A stretch of 64,000 bases of DNA, taken from the NCBI GenBank assembly GCA_945882415.1, contig CAMCWC010000015.1, positions 23,302-87,301 of the forward strand. The letters are read 5' to 3'. The notes beneath the pieces are model-generated. The model did no database searches and was not told the DNA's origin. It saw only the letters and a program-made list of their open reading frames with translations. The translations under genes and the position numbers were made by a program. The DNA is from Chthonomonas calidirosea. GTDB lineage: Bacteria; Armatimonadota; Fimbriimonadia; Fimbriimonadales; Fimbriimonadaceae. Positions 27,901 through 35,339 of this stretch are shown here, piece after piece. Within the stretch, counting starts at the first letter, position 1. Each line of letters begins with the position of its first letter.

Positions 27901-29426
27901 TCGCCCTGGTTGGCTAGTGCGCGCGCGATTTCGAACGATTTCCCGTCCCAGTTACCGGCCACAACGACTTGCCGGACTTTGAGCGGAAGATCCTTGTTTG
28001 CCAGGTAACTCGCGGCCCCGGTTACCCGGAGTTTGGCCGTCGGCTTTGTGAATGTTCCGCCTAGGACGGCACTGAGATCGAGGTTCGAGGATAGCCCCTT
28101 CGGGATCTCCTTCAACGCAACTTTTGAAGCGTCAACTTTTTGCGCCGAAACCCAGCCGTTCAGCAGCTGATCGGTGGGGCGAATCGTCATTGCGGCAGAC
28201 ACTCGTCCCAGATTCGTTTGGGCATCGCGGGCGACAATCGACACCTGGTCTGTGTTTCCGGTTAGCGCGAGATTGATGTTGGTTCCGGAGTAGCGATCAA
28301 AGGCGGCCGATCCCGCCGTCGCGTTGGCTTGGAACTCAGCTTTGTCGTTGATTCCGGCGATCCAACCTGTTGCCCGAACGTTAGTGGCTTTGGTGCCTTT
28401 GGGCAATACGATGCCAAGCGCTTTTGGAAGTCGCGATGCATCGGCGATGTCGACTTCGATCGCGCCAGTGTAGGTGGCCGACTTGCCGAAACTGACGTTG
28501 CCAGAGAAAGTGCCGCTCGCGCTGGGGTCACTCGCAGACATGTGTCCGGCGAGGGCAGAGTCGGTGGCGGTTCCGTTAAAGTTTGCCCTAGCAATCCGAT
28601 ACTTTTCCCATGTTATATCGGTGGCCTTTCCGGTTCCGATGTACCGAAACCGGGCCGCACCGGAGGTCGGGATGAATGCCAGAATTTGCCCTTCCGCTCG
28701 TCCCGATCCGATGCTGAGTTCTTTGGGGAGTTCTGGTTTCAGCGTATGATTCAATGCGGAACTAAGCGTGGCGACAAACGCTCCGGATCTCACTACCGCG
28801 CCTTTCTTGGCGATCTGCTGGGCTCTAAATTCGGTTTCTCCAACGGTCGGGACATTGAGGTGGCCGCGAGCGCGCCAGTCGTCGCCGATTCCCTCGACAA
28901 CTACTTTGCGAGTGATCGCGGAGAGATTGCTCTTTGTCCGGGCGTCGTAATAATTGAGCCGCAATCCATCAACGAAAACGGAGAACGGTAGCTTTCCGGG
29001 CTCACCCTTCTCTTTTGAAAGGTACTGCTCAAATTCAAACTTTCCGTTCGGAAGCCTCCGCAGGTTGATGCTGACGTTTCGAACTTCCGCGCGGACGAGG
29101 CTGGTCTGAAAGTTCATGATGTCGCTCGTCTTCGCCGAGGCGGCATCCATGCTGAGCAGTAGTTTCCCCTTAGAATCGGACAAGGAAACGCCCCAAAGCT
29201 GCACGGTTCTCGACTTTTCGTCCAATCGGAACCGCTGTGCGCGTAGGGTGAGTAACTGTCCCGCTGCCTTGATTGGAATCTTGACCGGTGCCTGTGGGTC
29301 AAGGACGAAGTAGACGACGCCCTGCAAGTAAAAGAAAGCCATCAAGCAGATGGCAATCGGCGGCACGAACGTGATGAGAAAGCGGAGGATGGATAGCGAG
29401 ACTCGAATACCCTTCCTCCTGATCAA
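24912..29426 (-). CDS. tamB: TamB-like translocation and assembly module protein (DUF490)
   Basis: 1504 aa. One N-terminal membrane anchor (about 13-38), then a very long beta-rich region of AsmA-like repeats (a hydrophobic groove bridging the periplasm), and the C-terminal TamB/DUF490 domain (about 1130-1504), whose last block GRDFIFQGRRQIGEP and final aromatic Phe are typical. TamB works with an Omp85 partner in barrel assembly and is implicated in phospholipid transport. It lies upstream of bamA on the same strand, 139 nt away from the TTG start. The start is odd: TTG 29426 follows the lipA stop directly, while AGGAGG (29415-29420) is placed to serve ATT at 29406-29408. Confidence 0.92.
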   Translation of the reverse strand: MIRRKGIRVSLSILRFLITFVPPIAICLMAFFYLQGVVYFVLDPQAPVKIPIKAAGQLLTLRAQRFRLDEKSRTVQLWGVSLSDSKGKLLLSMDAASAKTSDIMNFQTSLVRAEVRNVSINLRRLPNGKFEFEQYLSKEKGEPGKLPFSVFVDGLRLNYYDARTKSNLSAITRKVVVEGIGDDWRARGHLNVPTVGETEFRAQQIAKKGAVVRSGAFVATLSSALNHTLKPELPKELSIGSGRAEGQILAFIPTSGAARFRYIGTGKATDITWEKYRIARANFNGTATDSALAGHMSASDPSASGTFSGNVSFGKSATYTGAIEVDIADASRLPKALGIVLPKGTKATNVRATGWIAGINDKAEFQANATAGSAAFDRYSGTNINLALTGNTDQVSIVARDAQTNLGRVSAAMTIRPTDQLLNGWVSAQKVDASKVALKEIPKGLSSNLDLSAVLGGTFTKPTAKLRVTGAASYLANKDLPLKVRQVVVAGNWDGKSFEIARALANQGESLLTVTGEAAPNGPLDLQFSALAFDIGQFSRDVKGTVSAVGTVKGTTTQPLVRGIAEAYGTEFANLTVPLVKSTFSGNRDDWFLTNLQAVRGPTEVSGMMRYSVRTGGISGSGAIARLQLADVLGEEAIGRIDAPMITIGGTLQKPTMTAEVSGENVVVADVRANDIRGLVTLANSKLSLFGLNATVFGGKVQVDGNYDLNTRLGSATASASNISLKDISTETVDILDASGTFAGTANAKIADGQLTTANLKGAVQEFVFNGTPIGAGDINASIVDGVVKGDLALGQLDRFIEANVDAYDIESKQFTANLNVNGFLLEDFVQASGRYLKDVPYETRRQLNDIKGAASFAVRGYGTVEKPSIFVDSLEANQVALGPTAIGEIKLSGGWENRVATVKSFTVKGPTGQVSAQGTVVENGAISVDGELTEIQIKELSPYLPALEGRSGSFTIPFAVSGTVKDPSVQASLETQGLLADPKRPDASLILSLDQVNVTNGDGKTGGIQAAGVFKYRGFQGSIAANVPFSFPAQVPTDQQITATVNLSRRPLSEISEFSAQIDPEKTIGFVSGQISAAGTLNDLQYTGGVNVQAENISLRNVDNGLKNANFAVRLDGREISTNADFMVAQGGDVKLELMSPIGSLERMADAFSEGGLERILQSSVTGKLEARNVRHKQTLKGGAVDATVTGTINVSGNLASPLLAGNVTVRNGDIVVPEIEAQSASTAPPLVNPRFAIDISLAEFSRLRAATADLYLYGDANLNGSLVTPRLTSEIFVERGSFQLPGAKIRLDQGGTVAIEYDGNARNPVTTMQVELEGRTAVTTAVVTQNPERYDVTIAVTGDLLKEGGLSFAASSDPAGLSQNQIIALLGRTDVIESLGNTGERDLAEERLRSALVGIAVPLVFEQITSPLARSLGLDYLSLDYNNFEKGTILFAKNLGRDFIFQGRRQIGEPLPGFPVRYEFRLDYRPRKLKGWLSRISFFVGQDEIRPFKVGLNYSVRF

Positions 29427-30320
29427 TTAACTTGCGACCGCTTCTGCTCGCTCCAAACGCTCGGCCATGACCTTCTTTGAGAATTCGATGGCGTTGTACG
29501 AGCTGCGAATGAATGGTCCGGATGCGACAAACGCAAATCCGAGTTCTTCGCCAATCCCTTCGTACTCCTTAAACTCGTCTGGGTGTACGAATTCGCTTAC
29601 CGGCAGGTGTTTCATCGTTGGGCGCAGGTATTGGCCGATCGTGACGGCGTCGACGCCAATGGCGCGCAGGTCCTTTAGGGTCTGTACAACCTCATCCCGC
29701 GTTTCTCCGAGTCCGAGCATGATGCCGGACTTGGTGTAGATCTTCGGGTTGAGTTCCTTCACCGTTTGTAGGACGCGCAAGGTGCGGTCGTACTTTGCTT
29801 GCGGGCGAACGATCGTGTGCAATCGCTCGATGGTTTCGATGTTGTGGTTGTAGATCTCCGGCTCGGCGTCGGTGACGTTCTTGATACACCAGCGCTTGCC
29901 CTTGAAGTCCGGGGTGAGGACTTCAACGATCACATTCGGATTCTCGGCGTGGAGAGCGCGGATAGTTTCCGCAAACTGCATGGAGCCCTCATCGGGCAGG
30001 TCATCTCGCGCAACGGAAGTGACGACAACGTGCTTCAGTCCGAGGCTGCTGGCGACTTCCGCCACGTTAGTCGGCTCGCTCTCGTCGACGGTGGTTCCTC
30101 GTCCGACTTTGATCGCACAGAACCCGCAGGCGCGCGTGCAAGTCTCGCCGAGGATCATGAACGTCGCCGTCTTCTTCGACCAGCATTCCGGCAAGTTTGG
30201 ACATCGGGCGCTTTCGCACACCGTATGCAGGTTTTTCGACCGCATCATGCCCTCGACTTCTTTGATCGTATCGGGACGAGGCAGCCGGATGGTCAACCAC
30301 TCCGGCAATCGTTGGGTCAT
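29427..30320 (-). CDS. lipA: Lipoyl synthase LipA
   Basis: A 297-aa radical SAM enzyme that inserts two sulfurs into octanoyl groups on lipoyl carrier proteins. The auxiliary cluster cysteines are in CESARCPNLPEC, the radical SAM CxxxCxxC is in CTRACGFC, and the conserved C-terminal RSSYNA Ser is present. The start at ATG 30320 gives the usual length. It precedes tamB without a gap, so it may be the promoter-proximal gene of the envelope operon. Confidence 0.96.
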   Translation of the reverse strand: MTQRLPEWLTIRLPRPDTIKEVEGMMRSKNLHTVCESARCPNLPECWSKKTATFMILGETCTRACGFCAIKVGRGTTVDESEPTNVAEVASSLGLKHVVVTSVARDDLPDEGSMQFAETIRALHAENPNVIVEVLTPDFKGKRWCIKNVTDAEPEIYNHNIETIERLHTIVRPQAKYDRTLRVLQTVKELNPKIYTKSGIMLGLGETRDEVVQTLKDLRAIGVDAVTIGQYLRPTMKHLPVSEFVHPDEFKEYEGIGEELGFAFVASGPFIRSSYNAIEFSKKVMAERLERAEAVAS

Positions 30321-30375
30321 ACCGTTATTCTACGCGAACCATCAAAAAGGTTCCGGAAACGTGGGATGCCGAAGC

Positions 30376-31341
30376 TCAGTCGACGGGCTTGAGGAATGCT
30401 CGTATCCCTTGCAGCAACTCAAGCACTTCCGGGAAAGACGGATAATCGCCGTGGCAGAGAATCTGGCATTGCTGTTCATAGTCTCGTCCGAGTGCAGCCG
30501 CGACCTCCGGATCTGGAAAGAGAGCGGCACTTGCTGAGAGCTCCAAGCGCTCAGGAAAAACCTGATTCGGAAAGTACTTGGTCGTGAGCGCGTGATAGTC
30601 CATCACGATTTCTGCGTACTCACTCGAACCTAGCATTGCTCTCACCTCATCTCTTGGCAAAAGCTGAGATAAATCGTAGTAGTGCCGGGCGTAACCCTCA
30701 ATCGGTTTCCCTTCCTGCTGCAATCCTCGCGCCACTTTGTCATGGAGCGCAAACATTTTCTCCACAACGGTTCGGCGAAAGTGGAGGAGCTTCATCTGAA
30801 ACGGCACACAGTCCTCTTGGTCAGGGGCAACTCCATTAGCAACTAAGTGCGCGGCCAGCAGCGACGTGATGGGCATTTGCTCGGTGGGGAATGTTCCGCT
30901 TTGGATGCCAAGTTCCAACAGCACGGAAGGGCTTATTCCATCAGAGCTTCGACTTGACCGGTACTTGAAGCGGACGGATCGCGCAACGCCCTTGATAACC
31001 GGACCAGTTTCGGGGAGAGCGTCAAACGCTGGGTGGCTCGATCCCGACGCGATTACCTCTTTCAGCAAAGTGCTTCTGGCTTTCTCACCTTTGTCACCAG
31101 GCTCCACGTACAGGTCGATGTCCTCCGAAAATCGATTGATCAGGTTCCAGCCTTTCGACAAACTCGTCCCCCCTTTGAACAGCAGGATGTTTCCAAAGTC
31201 CCGTGCTAGCTGGCGAAGCAACTCGGTGACGAAGTAGTCCTTCTCGATGATCGCCGGTTTGACGTTCTGACTTTTTGCAGTCGAGTCAATCAACTGCGGG
31301 AAATCTTCGCGTTCAAAGAGCCACTTCATTTGGCTTGCCAT
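30376..31341 (-). CDS. AbiEii/AbiGii-type nucleotidyltransferase toxin
   Basis: 321 aa with the minimal nucleotidyltransferase core of the AbiEii family: LLFKGGTSLSKGW (about 52-64) followed by RFSEDIDLYV, giving the Gly-Gly-Thr-Ser and Asp-x-Asp active site, after the EKDYFVTELL helix. AbiEii proteins are toxins of type IV toxin-antitoxin systems; relatives (MenT) nucleotidylate tRNA acceptor ends. The gene overlaps its partner by 16 nt, as is usual. The start may be ATG 31341 or 31329. Confidence 0.9.
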   Translation of the reverse strand: MASQMKWLFEREDFPQLIDSTAKSQNVKPAIIEKDYFVTELLRQLARDFGNILLFKGGTSLSKGWNLINRFSEDIDLYVEPGDKGEKARSTLLKEVIASGSSHPAFDALPETGPVIKGVARSVRFKYRSSRSSDGISPSVLLELGIQSGTFPTEQMPITSLLAAHLVANGVAPDQEDCVPFQMKLLHFRRTVVEKMFALHDKVARGLQQEGKPIEGYARHYYDLSQLLPRDEVRAMLGSSEYAEIVMDYHALTTKYFPNQVFPERLELSASAALFPDPEVAAALGRDYEQQCQILCHGDYPSFPEVLELLQGIRAFLKPVD

Positions 31342-32072
31342 CTCTTAGCAGTTTTTAGTACACGAAATGCTCCAAAGTCAAATTTTGACAAGGGATTAAG
31401 TGAGTCTCGCAATGGCTGCCAGAATCGTGGCGTTGTTCCGATCTCCTCAAGGAATGCGCCGAGCATGGCTCGGACCCTCGGCGGCTCGGACAGAGCTACA
31501 GTGACCAATTGCCGTAACCTTCGGGGTTCAAGCTCAAGCAGCCGAGTCAGTACCGACTTCAGCGCATCCGCCGTGTCGGCATCGTCCATCTCACTAAAAC
31601 GCCCTCGGTCCCGCAACACTTCTAGTAAAGCGGCGTCTGCTTTCGCCAAGGTTTCTGTAGCTCCTGGACTACCCTTTCTCCGTTTCGGTCGAAGTACGCG
31701 GCTGTCTACTTTGGCCTGTCCATAGATCACGATCTGATCTCTCGCTGGAACTTGGGTTGAGAGCCCCAGCAAATTGGCAGCCGAGGTGCCGATTGGCCGC
31801 GATTTGCCCTTCAGGACTTTTTCAGCCACCGATGAAGCTGCCGGCTGGCTTTGACCAAGCAGCGTCGATCTTGGAACGTAGTACACCCCCTTCGACACTC
31901 TCTCAAGTTCGCCGCTTGCGCTCATTCTGGAAAGAGCTTTCATAACGGCAACCGCTTTGGTCGGGTCAAAGTCGCTGACACGAACAAACTTGCCAGCATT
32001 TGCCTTTGCAGTTTTTTCCACCACCTTTGAAACGCTTTCCTTTCGCTTCAGGCGGACTTGGCCCTCGTTCAC
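31326..32072 (-). CDS. AbiEi-type antitoxin (DUF6088-like)
   Basis: 248 aa. An N-terminal winged-helix region (about 20-85, with FVRVSDF and SKGVYYVPR) would bind operator DNA. It is followed by SAANLLGLSTQVP, the AbiEi core that counters the toxin. The C-terminal half is Arg- and Leu-rich and helical. Such proteins repress their own promoter. The GTG start is 6 nt after a strong -10 hexamer, so the message is probably leaderless. Together with the AbiEii gene it forms a complete type IV module, 180 nt from tRNA-Leu, a common landing site for mobile islands. Confidence 0.85.
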   Translation of the reverse strand: MNEGQVRLKRKESVSKVVEKTAKANAGKFVRVSDFDPTKAVAVMKALSRMSASGELERVSKGVYYVPRSTLLGQSQPAASSVAEKVLKGKSRPIGTSAANLLGLSTQVPARDQIVIYGQAKVDSRVLRPKRRKGSPGATETLAKADAALLEVLRDRGRFSEMDDADTADALKSVLTRLLELEPRRLRQLVTVALSEPPRVRAMLGAFLEEIGTTPRFWQPLRDSLNPLSKFDFGAFRVLKTAKRWQAK

Positions 32073-32078
32073 AATTCT

Positions 32079-32106
32079 AGTATAGCTCTCAGGTTCAATT
32101 TGTCAG
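32079..32106 (-). promoter_or_regulatory. Promoter of the abiE operon
   Basis: On the minus strand, CTGACA (32101-32106, five of six to the -35 consensus) is separated by 16 nt from TATACT (32079-32084, -10). The GTG of abiEi follows six bases later. The best promoter in the window; its spacing predicts a leaderless transcript. Confidence 0.65.
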
Positions 32107-32252
32107 GTTTAAATACCCAAAAAACGTGACATTTTGACTTTCAATCATGGCAAATGGAATGACTTGACCTGGGTAGCCCGATTAAAAAGCTATACAAAGA
32201 GATGCAGGCGAATAAATCGCCACCGGGATGAAGTTGACCATGCAAGGCCAAC

Positions 32253-32338
32253 TGGTGCGCGGGAAAAGACTCGAACTTTCACGCCTTGTGAGCGCTACCA
32301 CCTCAAGGTAGTGCGTCTACCAATTCCGCCACCCGCGC
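32253..32338 (-). tRNA. tRNA-Leu (anticodon GAG)
   Basis: 86 nt on the minus strand with acceptor GCGCGGG/CCCGCGC and a long variable arm typical of leucine tRNAs. The anticodon loop TTGAGGT gives GAG, the T-loop sequence is TTCGAGT, and CCA is encoded at 32253-32255. It reads CUC and CUU codons. Confidence 0.96.
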
Positions 32339-32372
32339 ACGAAAATGTAATGTACCCGATCTCTGCGGCGCG

Positions 32373-32378
32373 TATACT
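32373..32378 (+). promoter_or_regulatory. -10-like hexamer of the DAHP synthase gene
   Basis: TATACT lies 11 nt before ATG 32390, just downstream of the divergent tRNA-Leu 5' end. No strong -35 is seen. Confidence 0.4.
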
Positions 32379-32389
32379 CGGGTTCCCCA

Positions 32390-33433
32390 ATGCAACCCAC
32401 CGGTGACCTACGTGTGACGGCTGTTCGGCCGCTTTTGCCTCCTGCGATTCTTATCGAAGAGGTCCCGCTCACCGATCAAGCTGCAAATCTCATCCACAGC
32501 GCACGACGCCAAATCGAGGCTTCGTTGCGCGGAGAAGACAAGCGGCTGGTTCTGATCATTGGCCCATGCTCGGTCCACGATCCGATCGCGGTGCTGGATT
32601 ACGCCGAAAAACTGAAGCAGCTTGCCGACCGATACGCGAACGAGTTGATCGTGGTGATGCGGTGCTACTTCGAAAAGCCGCGAACCACCGTCGGCTGGAA
32701 GGGCCTCATCAACGATCCGAACATCGATGGTTCGTTCCAGATCAACGTTGGCCTTCGCGTTGCGCGCAAGCTCCTTGCCGACGTGACCGCCATGGGACTT
32801 GCTCCGGCGACCGAATTTCTGGACACCACCATTCCGCAGCATATTGCCGACCTCATCGCCTGGGGAGCCATCGGCGCCCGAACGAGCGAGAGCCAAACTC
32901 ACCGCGAACTCGCGAGCGGACTCTCCATGCCGGTCGGATTCAAGAATGCGACCGACGGAAACGTGCAGACCGCCATTGATGCGATCAAGACCGCGCGACA
33001 ACCGCACTGGTTCCCCGGTGCAACAAAGGACGGCATGAGCGCCATTATTCAAACCGCGGGCAACCCGAGCTGCCACGTCGTTCTCCGCGGCGGAAGCCGA
33101 ACCGGGCCGAATTACACCTTCGAACACGTTCAGAACGCCCACCAGGTCTTAGAGCGCGAGCAACTGCCGAGCCGACTGATGGTGGACCTGAGCCACGCAA
33201 ACTCCAGCAAAAACCACGCGCGCCAGATCGAGGTCGCAAAAGATGTCGCTGGCCAGCTTCGGAACGGCGACAGCTCGATCTTCGGCGTGATGATCGAGAG
33301 TTTCCTTACCGAGGGTCGACAAGACGCTGGATCGGGCACAGACCTAACCTACGGCCAGAGCATCACGGATGCCTGCCTGGGAATAGAGCAAACCGAACAG
33401 GTCCTCGAAATTCTTGCCCGGGGCTATTGCTGA
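32390..33433 (+). CDS. Class I DAHP synthase (3-deoxy-D-arabino-heptulosonate 7-phosphate synthase)
   Basis: 347 aa, AroF/AroG/AroH type, the first step of aromatic amino-acid synthesis (phosphoenolpyruvate plus erythrose-4-phosphate). Core motifs: LIIGPCSVHDP (metal Cys), RCYFEKPRTTVGWKG, LAPATEFLD, IGARTSESQTHRE, GFKNATDG, HVVLRGG, DLSHANSSK (His) and FLTEGRQDAG (metal Glu). The N-terminal extension of about 50 residues matches the feedback-sensitive family, but the effector amino acid is not readable. A TATACT hexamer (32373-32378) lies 11 nt before the ATG, so the leader is very short. Confidence 0.93.
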   Translation: MQPTGDLRVTAVRPLLPPAILIEEVPLTDQAANLIHSARRQIEASLRGEDKRLVLIIGPCSVHDPIAVLDYAEKLKQLADRYANELIVVMRCYFEKPRTTVGWKGLINDPNIDGSFQINVGLRVARKLLADVTAMGLAPATEFLDTTIPQHIADLIAWGAIGARTSESQTHRELASGLSMPVGFKNATDGNVQTAIDAIKTARQPHWFPGATKDGMSAIIQTAGNPSCHVVLRGGSRTGPNYTFEHVQNAHQVLEREQLPSRLMVDLSHANSSKNHARQIEVAKDVAGQLRNGDSSIFGVMIESFLTEGRQDAGSGTDLTYGQSITDACLGIEQTEQVLEILARGYC

Positions 33434-33567
33434 GCCATCGGAACGGAAATTGACCACGAGACGTCCTACCTAGTACAACGTCCCTCACTCGCCTTGAAAT
33501 TGTGTTAGCATAGAGCAAATCAGACGTCAAGCCGATGAGAACAATGCCTTTAATATAACGTGATCAG

Positions 33568-34368
33568 ATGAGCGCAGACCAAATGTTTCCCCAAATCAAA
33601 AGAATTGCATTCGACAGAAATTTTATATCTGAAGTTTCTTTTGAATTGAGCTACGATCTCACGTTTGGATTGCAGTCTGGCCAACCACAATCTCTGAGAC
33701 AATCGGTCAGCGAGGACTTTCCAATTTACGTAGAGGGTTCAACAACGATTGATCTGCCACGATGGGGTGAGGAAGGTCACGTCTCCGCGTCCAGACCTGC
33801 GCACATATTTTTCAACGACGTAATGCAATCTGCACTTATTGTGTCAGAAGTTAAAACGCAGGTTGTTACAAACGACTACGTTGTTTACGAAAAATTTAGG
33901 GACCTTGTTTCTGTCGGATTTGAGAAGCTAGAAAATAGCCTAACATTCGGAAGATTACAGCAGTGCAAATTATCGTACACGAATAAAATTCCTGCGGTTC
34001 TAGTAGACCAAGACGATAAGACTCTTGCAAACGTGCTTAATTCCGAATTGATCGGGCTATTATCAGTGCCATCATTCGCAGAAGGACTAATGCGGAGCAA
34101 GCAGGAATTCGAAATTAGCATCTCAGAAAATATTTCCTTGGAAATATTTCTTACTCTCCCGATATCAAGTTTTAACGAGCCAAGTAGGAATGAATATGTT
34201 CTCAAATCAGTCTTCACAAGTCGCCGACCTGGATCACTCACAGGAGCAATCAACCAAATGGATGAGATGCACGGGTGGTCCAGCAGATTCTTCCACTGGG
34301 CAACAACGGACGAATTCAGATCACATCTCGGTGGTCTTATCATTCCTGAATTCACTGCAAAAGAATAA
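33568..34368 (+). CDS. TIGR04255-like uncharacterised protein, first gene of AT-rich cassette
   Basis: 266 aa, soluble. The layout resembles TIGR04255 proteins as I know them: a strand-rich N-terminal half, then LIVSEVKTQVVTNDYVVYEKFRD (a T-x-Y-x-x-[WY]-x-x-F pattern) and 'LQQCKLSYTNKI' in the place of the usual R-L-G-L-R-Y-I-N. A terminal MDEMHGWSSRFFHWATTDEFRSHLG helix corresponds to the family's H-x-x-x-x-x-F. The match is by pattern, not search. The function of the family is unknown. The gene is clearly richer in A and T than its neighbours, suggesting transfer. A TAATAT hexamer lies 12 nt before the ATG. It overlaps the next gene. Confidence 0.6.
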   Translation: MSADQMFPQIKRIAFDRNFISEVSFELSYDLTFGLQSGQPQSLRQSVSEDFPIYVEGSTTIDLPRWGEEGHVSASRPAHIFFNDVMQSALIVSEVKTQVVTNDYVVYEKFRDLVSVGFEKLENSLTFGRLQQCKLSYTNKIPAVLVDQDDKTLANVLNSELIGLLSVPSFAEGLMRSKQEFEISISENISLEIFLTLPISSFNEPSRNEYVLKSVFTSRRPGSLTGAINQMDEMHGWSSRFFHWATTDEFRSHLGGLIIPEFTAKE

Positions 34369-34870
34369 CCCTAGCATTCCAAACTATGGCTATCTGAGTT
34401 ATGCTCTTTTACGCTCGTTTTGCGAAGCATCAAGACTGTCAATTGGTCTTCACAGGCCGTTCGTTTTTAGGAATCCTGCTTCCACAAGCACTTTCGCGCC
34501 ATCCAGCAATTTGCAAATTGCTAGGAATCAGTTATATGTTACGTGTACAAGGCTTCACGAGGAAGGTGACACTAGCATTGAAATCCCCAAACTTGAGTTG
34601 AGGCTAGCGGACACATTTCTCAAGTTGGTTTATGAAGCGGTCCCCGATCTCTCTTCACCAACAATATGGTTTAACGAAAACGATGGCATCGTCCTTGAAT
34701 GGGCCAGCAAAATCTCCGTTGCGACGATATACATACATGCGAGTGTGTTTGTTTTTGTTTCTGCGATCTCTGTTGACTCTGCCATCAGGACCGATGAGCA
34801 GGAATTCCAGAGCATTTCAGATCTTGTAGGCAGTTTTACCGACTTCCTACAAAATACAGGAGCTTGGTAG
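34331..34870 (+). CDS. Uncharacterised protein, second gene of AT-rich cassette
   Basis: About 179 aa from GTG 34331, overlapping the first gene by 38 nt; the frame is open back to ATG 34190, but that part is the previous gene's coding DNA. No membrane segment of ordinary length and no enzyme motif is visible. The C-terminal third, SPTIWFNENDGIVLEWASK followed by hydrophobic strands (ATIYIHASVFVFVSAI), is a P-x-I-x-x-x-x-D-G-x-x-L-E-W pattern that I associate, from memory, with small uncharacterised partners in other genomes. It reads as a beta-sheet binding domain. Start uncertain. Confidence 0.5.
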   Translation: MVLSFLNSLQKNNPSIPNYGYLSYALLRSFCEASRLSIGLHRPFVFRNPASTSTFAPSSNLQIARNQLYVTCTRLHEEGDTSIEIPKLELRLADTFLKLVYEAVPDLSSPTIWFNENDGIVLEWASKISVATIYIHASVFVFVSAISVDSAIRTDEQEFQSISDLVGSFTDFLQNTGAW

Positions 34871-34916
34871 CTATTGGATGCATCGGGACCTAGCTGAGTT
34901 ATGCCAAGGACCAGAG

Positions 34917-35321
34917 GTGGCCGATGACGAGTACCTTTATCGTAGAGTTCCGCGGAGACGTAGCCATCTTAGGGAGACTGAAGGAGAACTACGGCCAACA
35001 AGCGCCGCCTTTGAAGACTCAGAGCAACAAATTTCTGTTGATCTAGCCTCATTAAGAAAGGATCCTCGCGAGCTTTGCAATTACGAAGGCGACGGCGTTT
35101 TAATGCTTGAATGCGGAAAAGTTAAGAGGGACGTAAAGTGCAAAGACGGATCTGCATTTTGTGGCGTCTGGGCTGATCCGGTGGATGGGAATGAGGCACA
35201 TGCATTGATTTGCGTCCGCCCAACCAAGGCTTCTACCGGATCGTTCAAACAAATAAAGACGGCCCTAGTACTGATTGCGAGTTGGAAAATCATTCCAGCT
35301 CCGCTAGACGACATCGTGTAA
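34917..35321 (+). CDS. Uncharacterised protein, third gene of AT-rich cassette
   Basis: 134 aa from GTG 34917, chosen over ATG 34878 because AAGGA (34906-34910) lies 6 nt upstream. The N-terminal block YLYRRVPRR, followed by LRPTSAAFEDSEQQISVDLA, is compact and looks like a conserved motif (R-V-P, R-P-[ST]-S-A-A-F, S-V-D). The C-terminal half has DPVDGNEAHALICV, then a helix ending SWKIIPAP. I know no function for it. It starts 46 nt after the second gene stops, on the same strand and with the same AT-rich base use, and ends just before the convergent DUF4127 gene. Confidence 0.6.
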   Translation: MADDEYLYRRVPRRRSHLRETEGELRPTSAAFEDSEQQISVDLASLRKDPRELCNYEGDGVLMLECGKVKRDVKCKDGSAFCGVWADPVDGNEAHALICVRPTKASTGSFKQIKTALVLIASWKIIPAPLDDIV

Positions 35322-35339
35322 CGGGAGGGCGCAGGTTCG

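Noticed and set aside
34401..34601. 66-aa frame inside the AT-rich cassette
   Set aside because: Overlaps gene 2 of the cassette in another frame and lacks a start signal; the longer frame has the more protein-like sequence.
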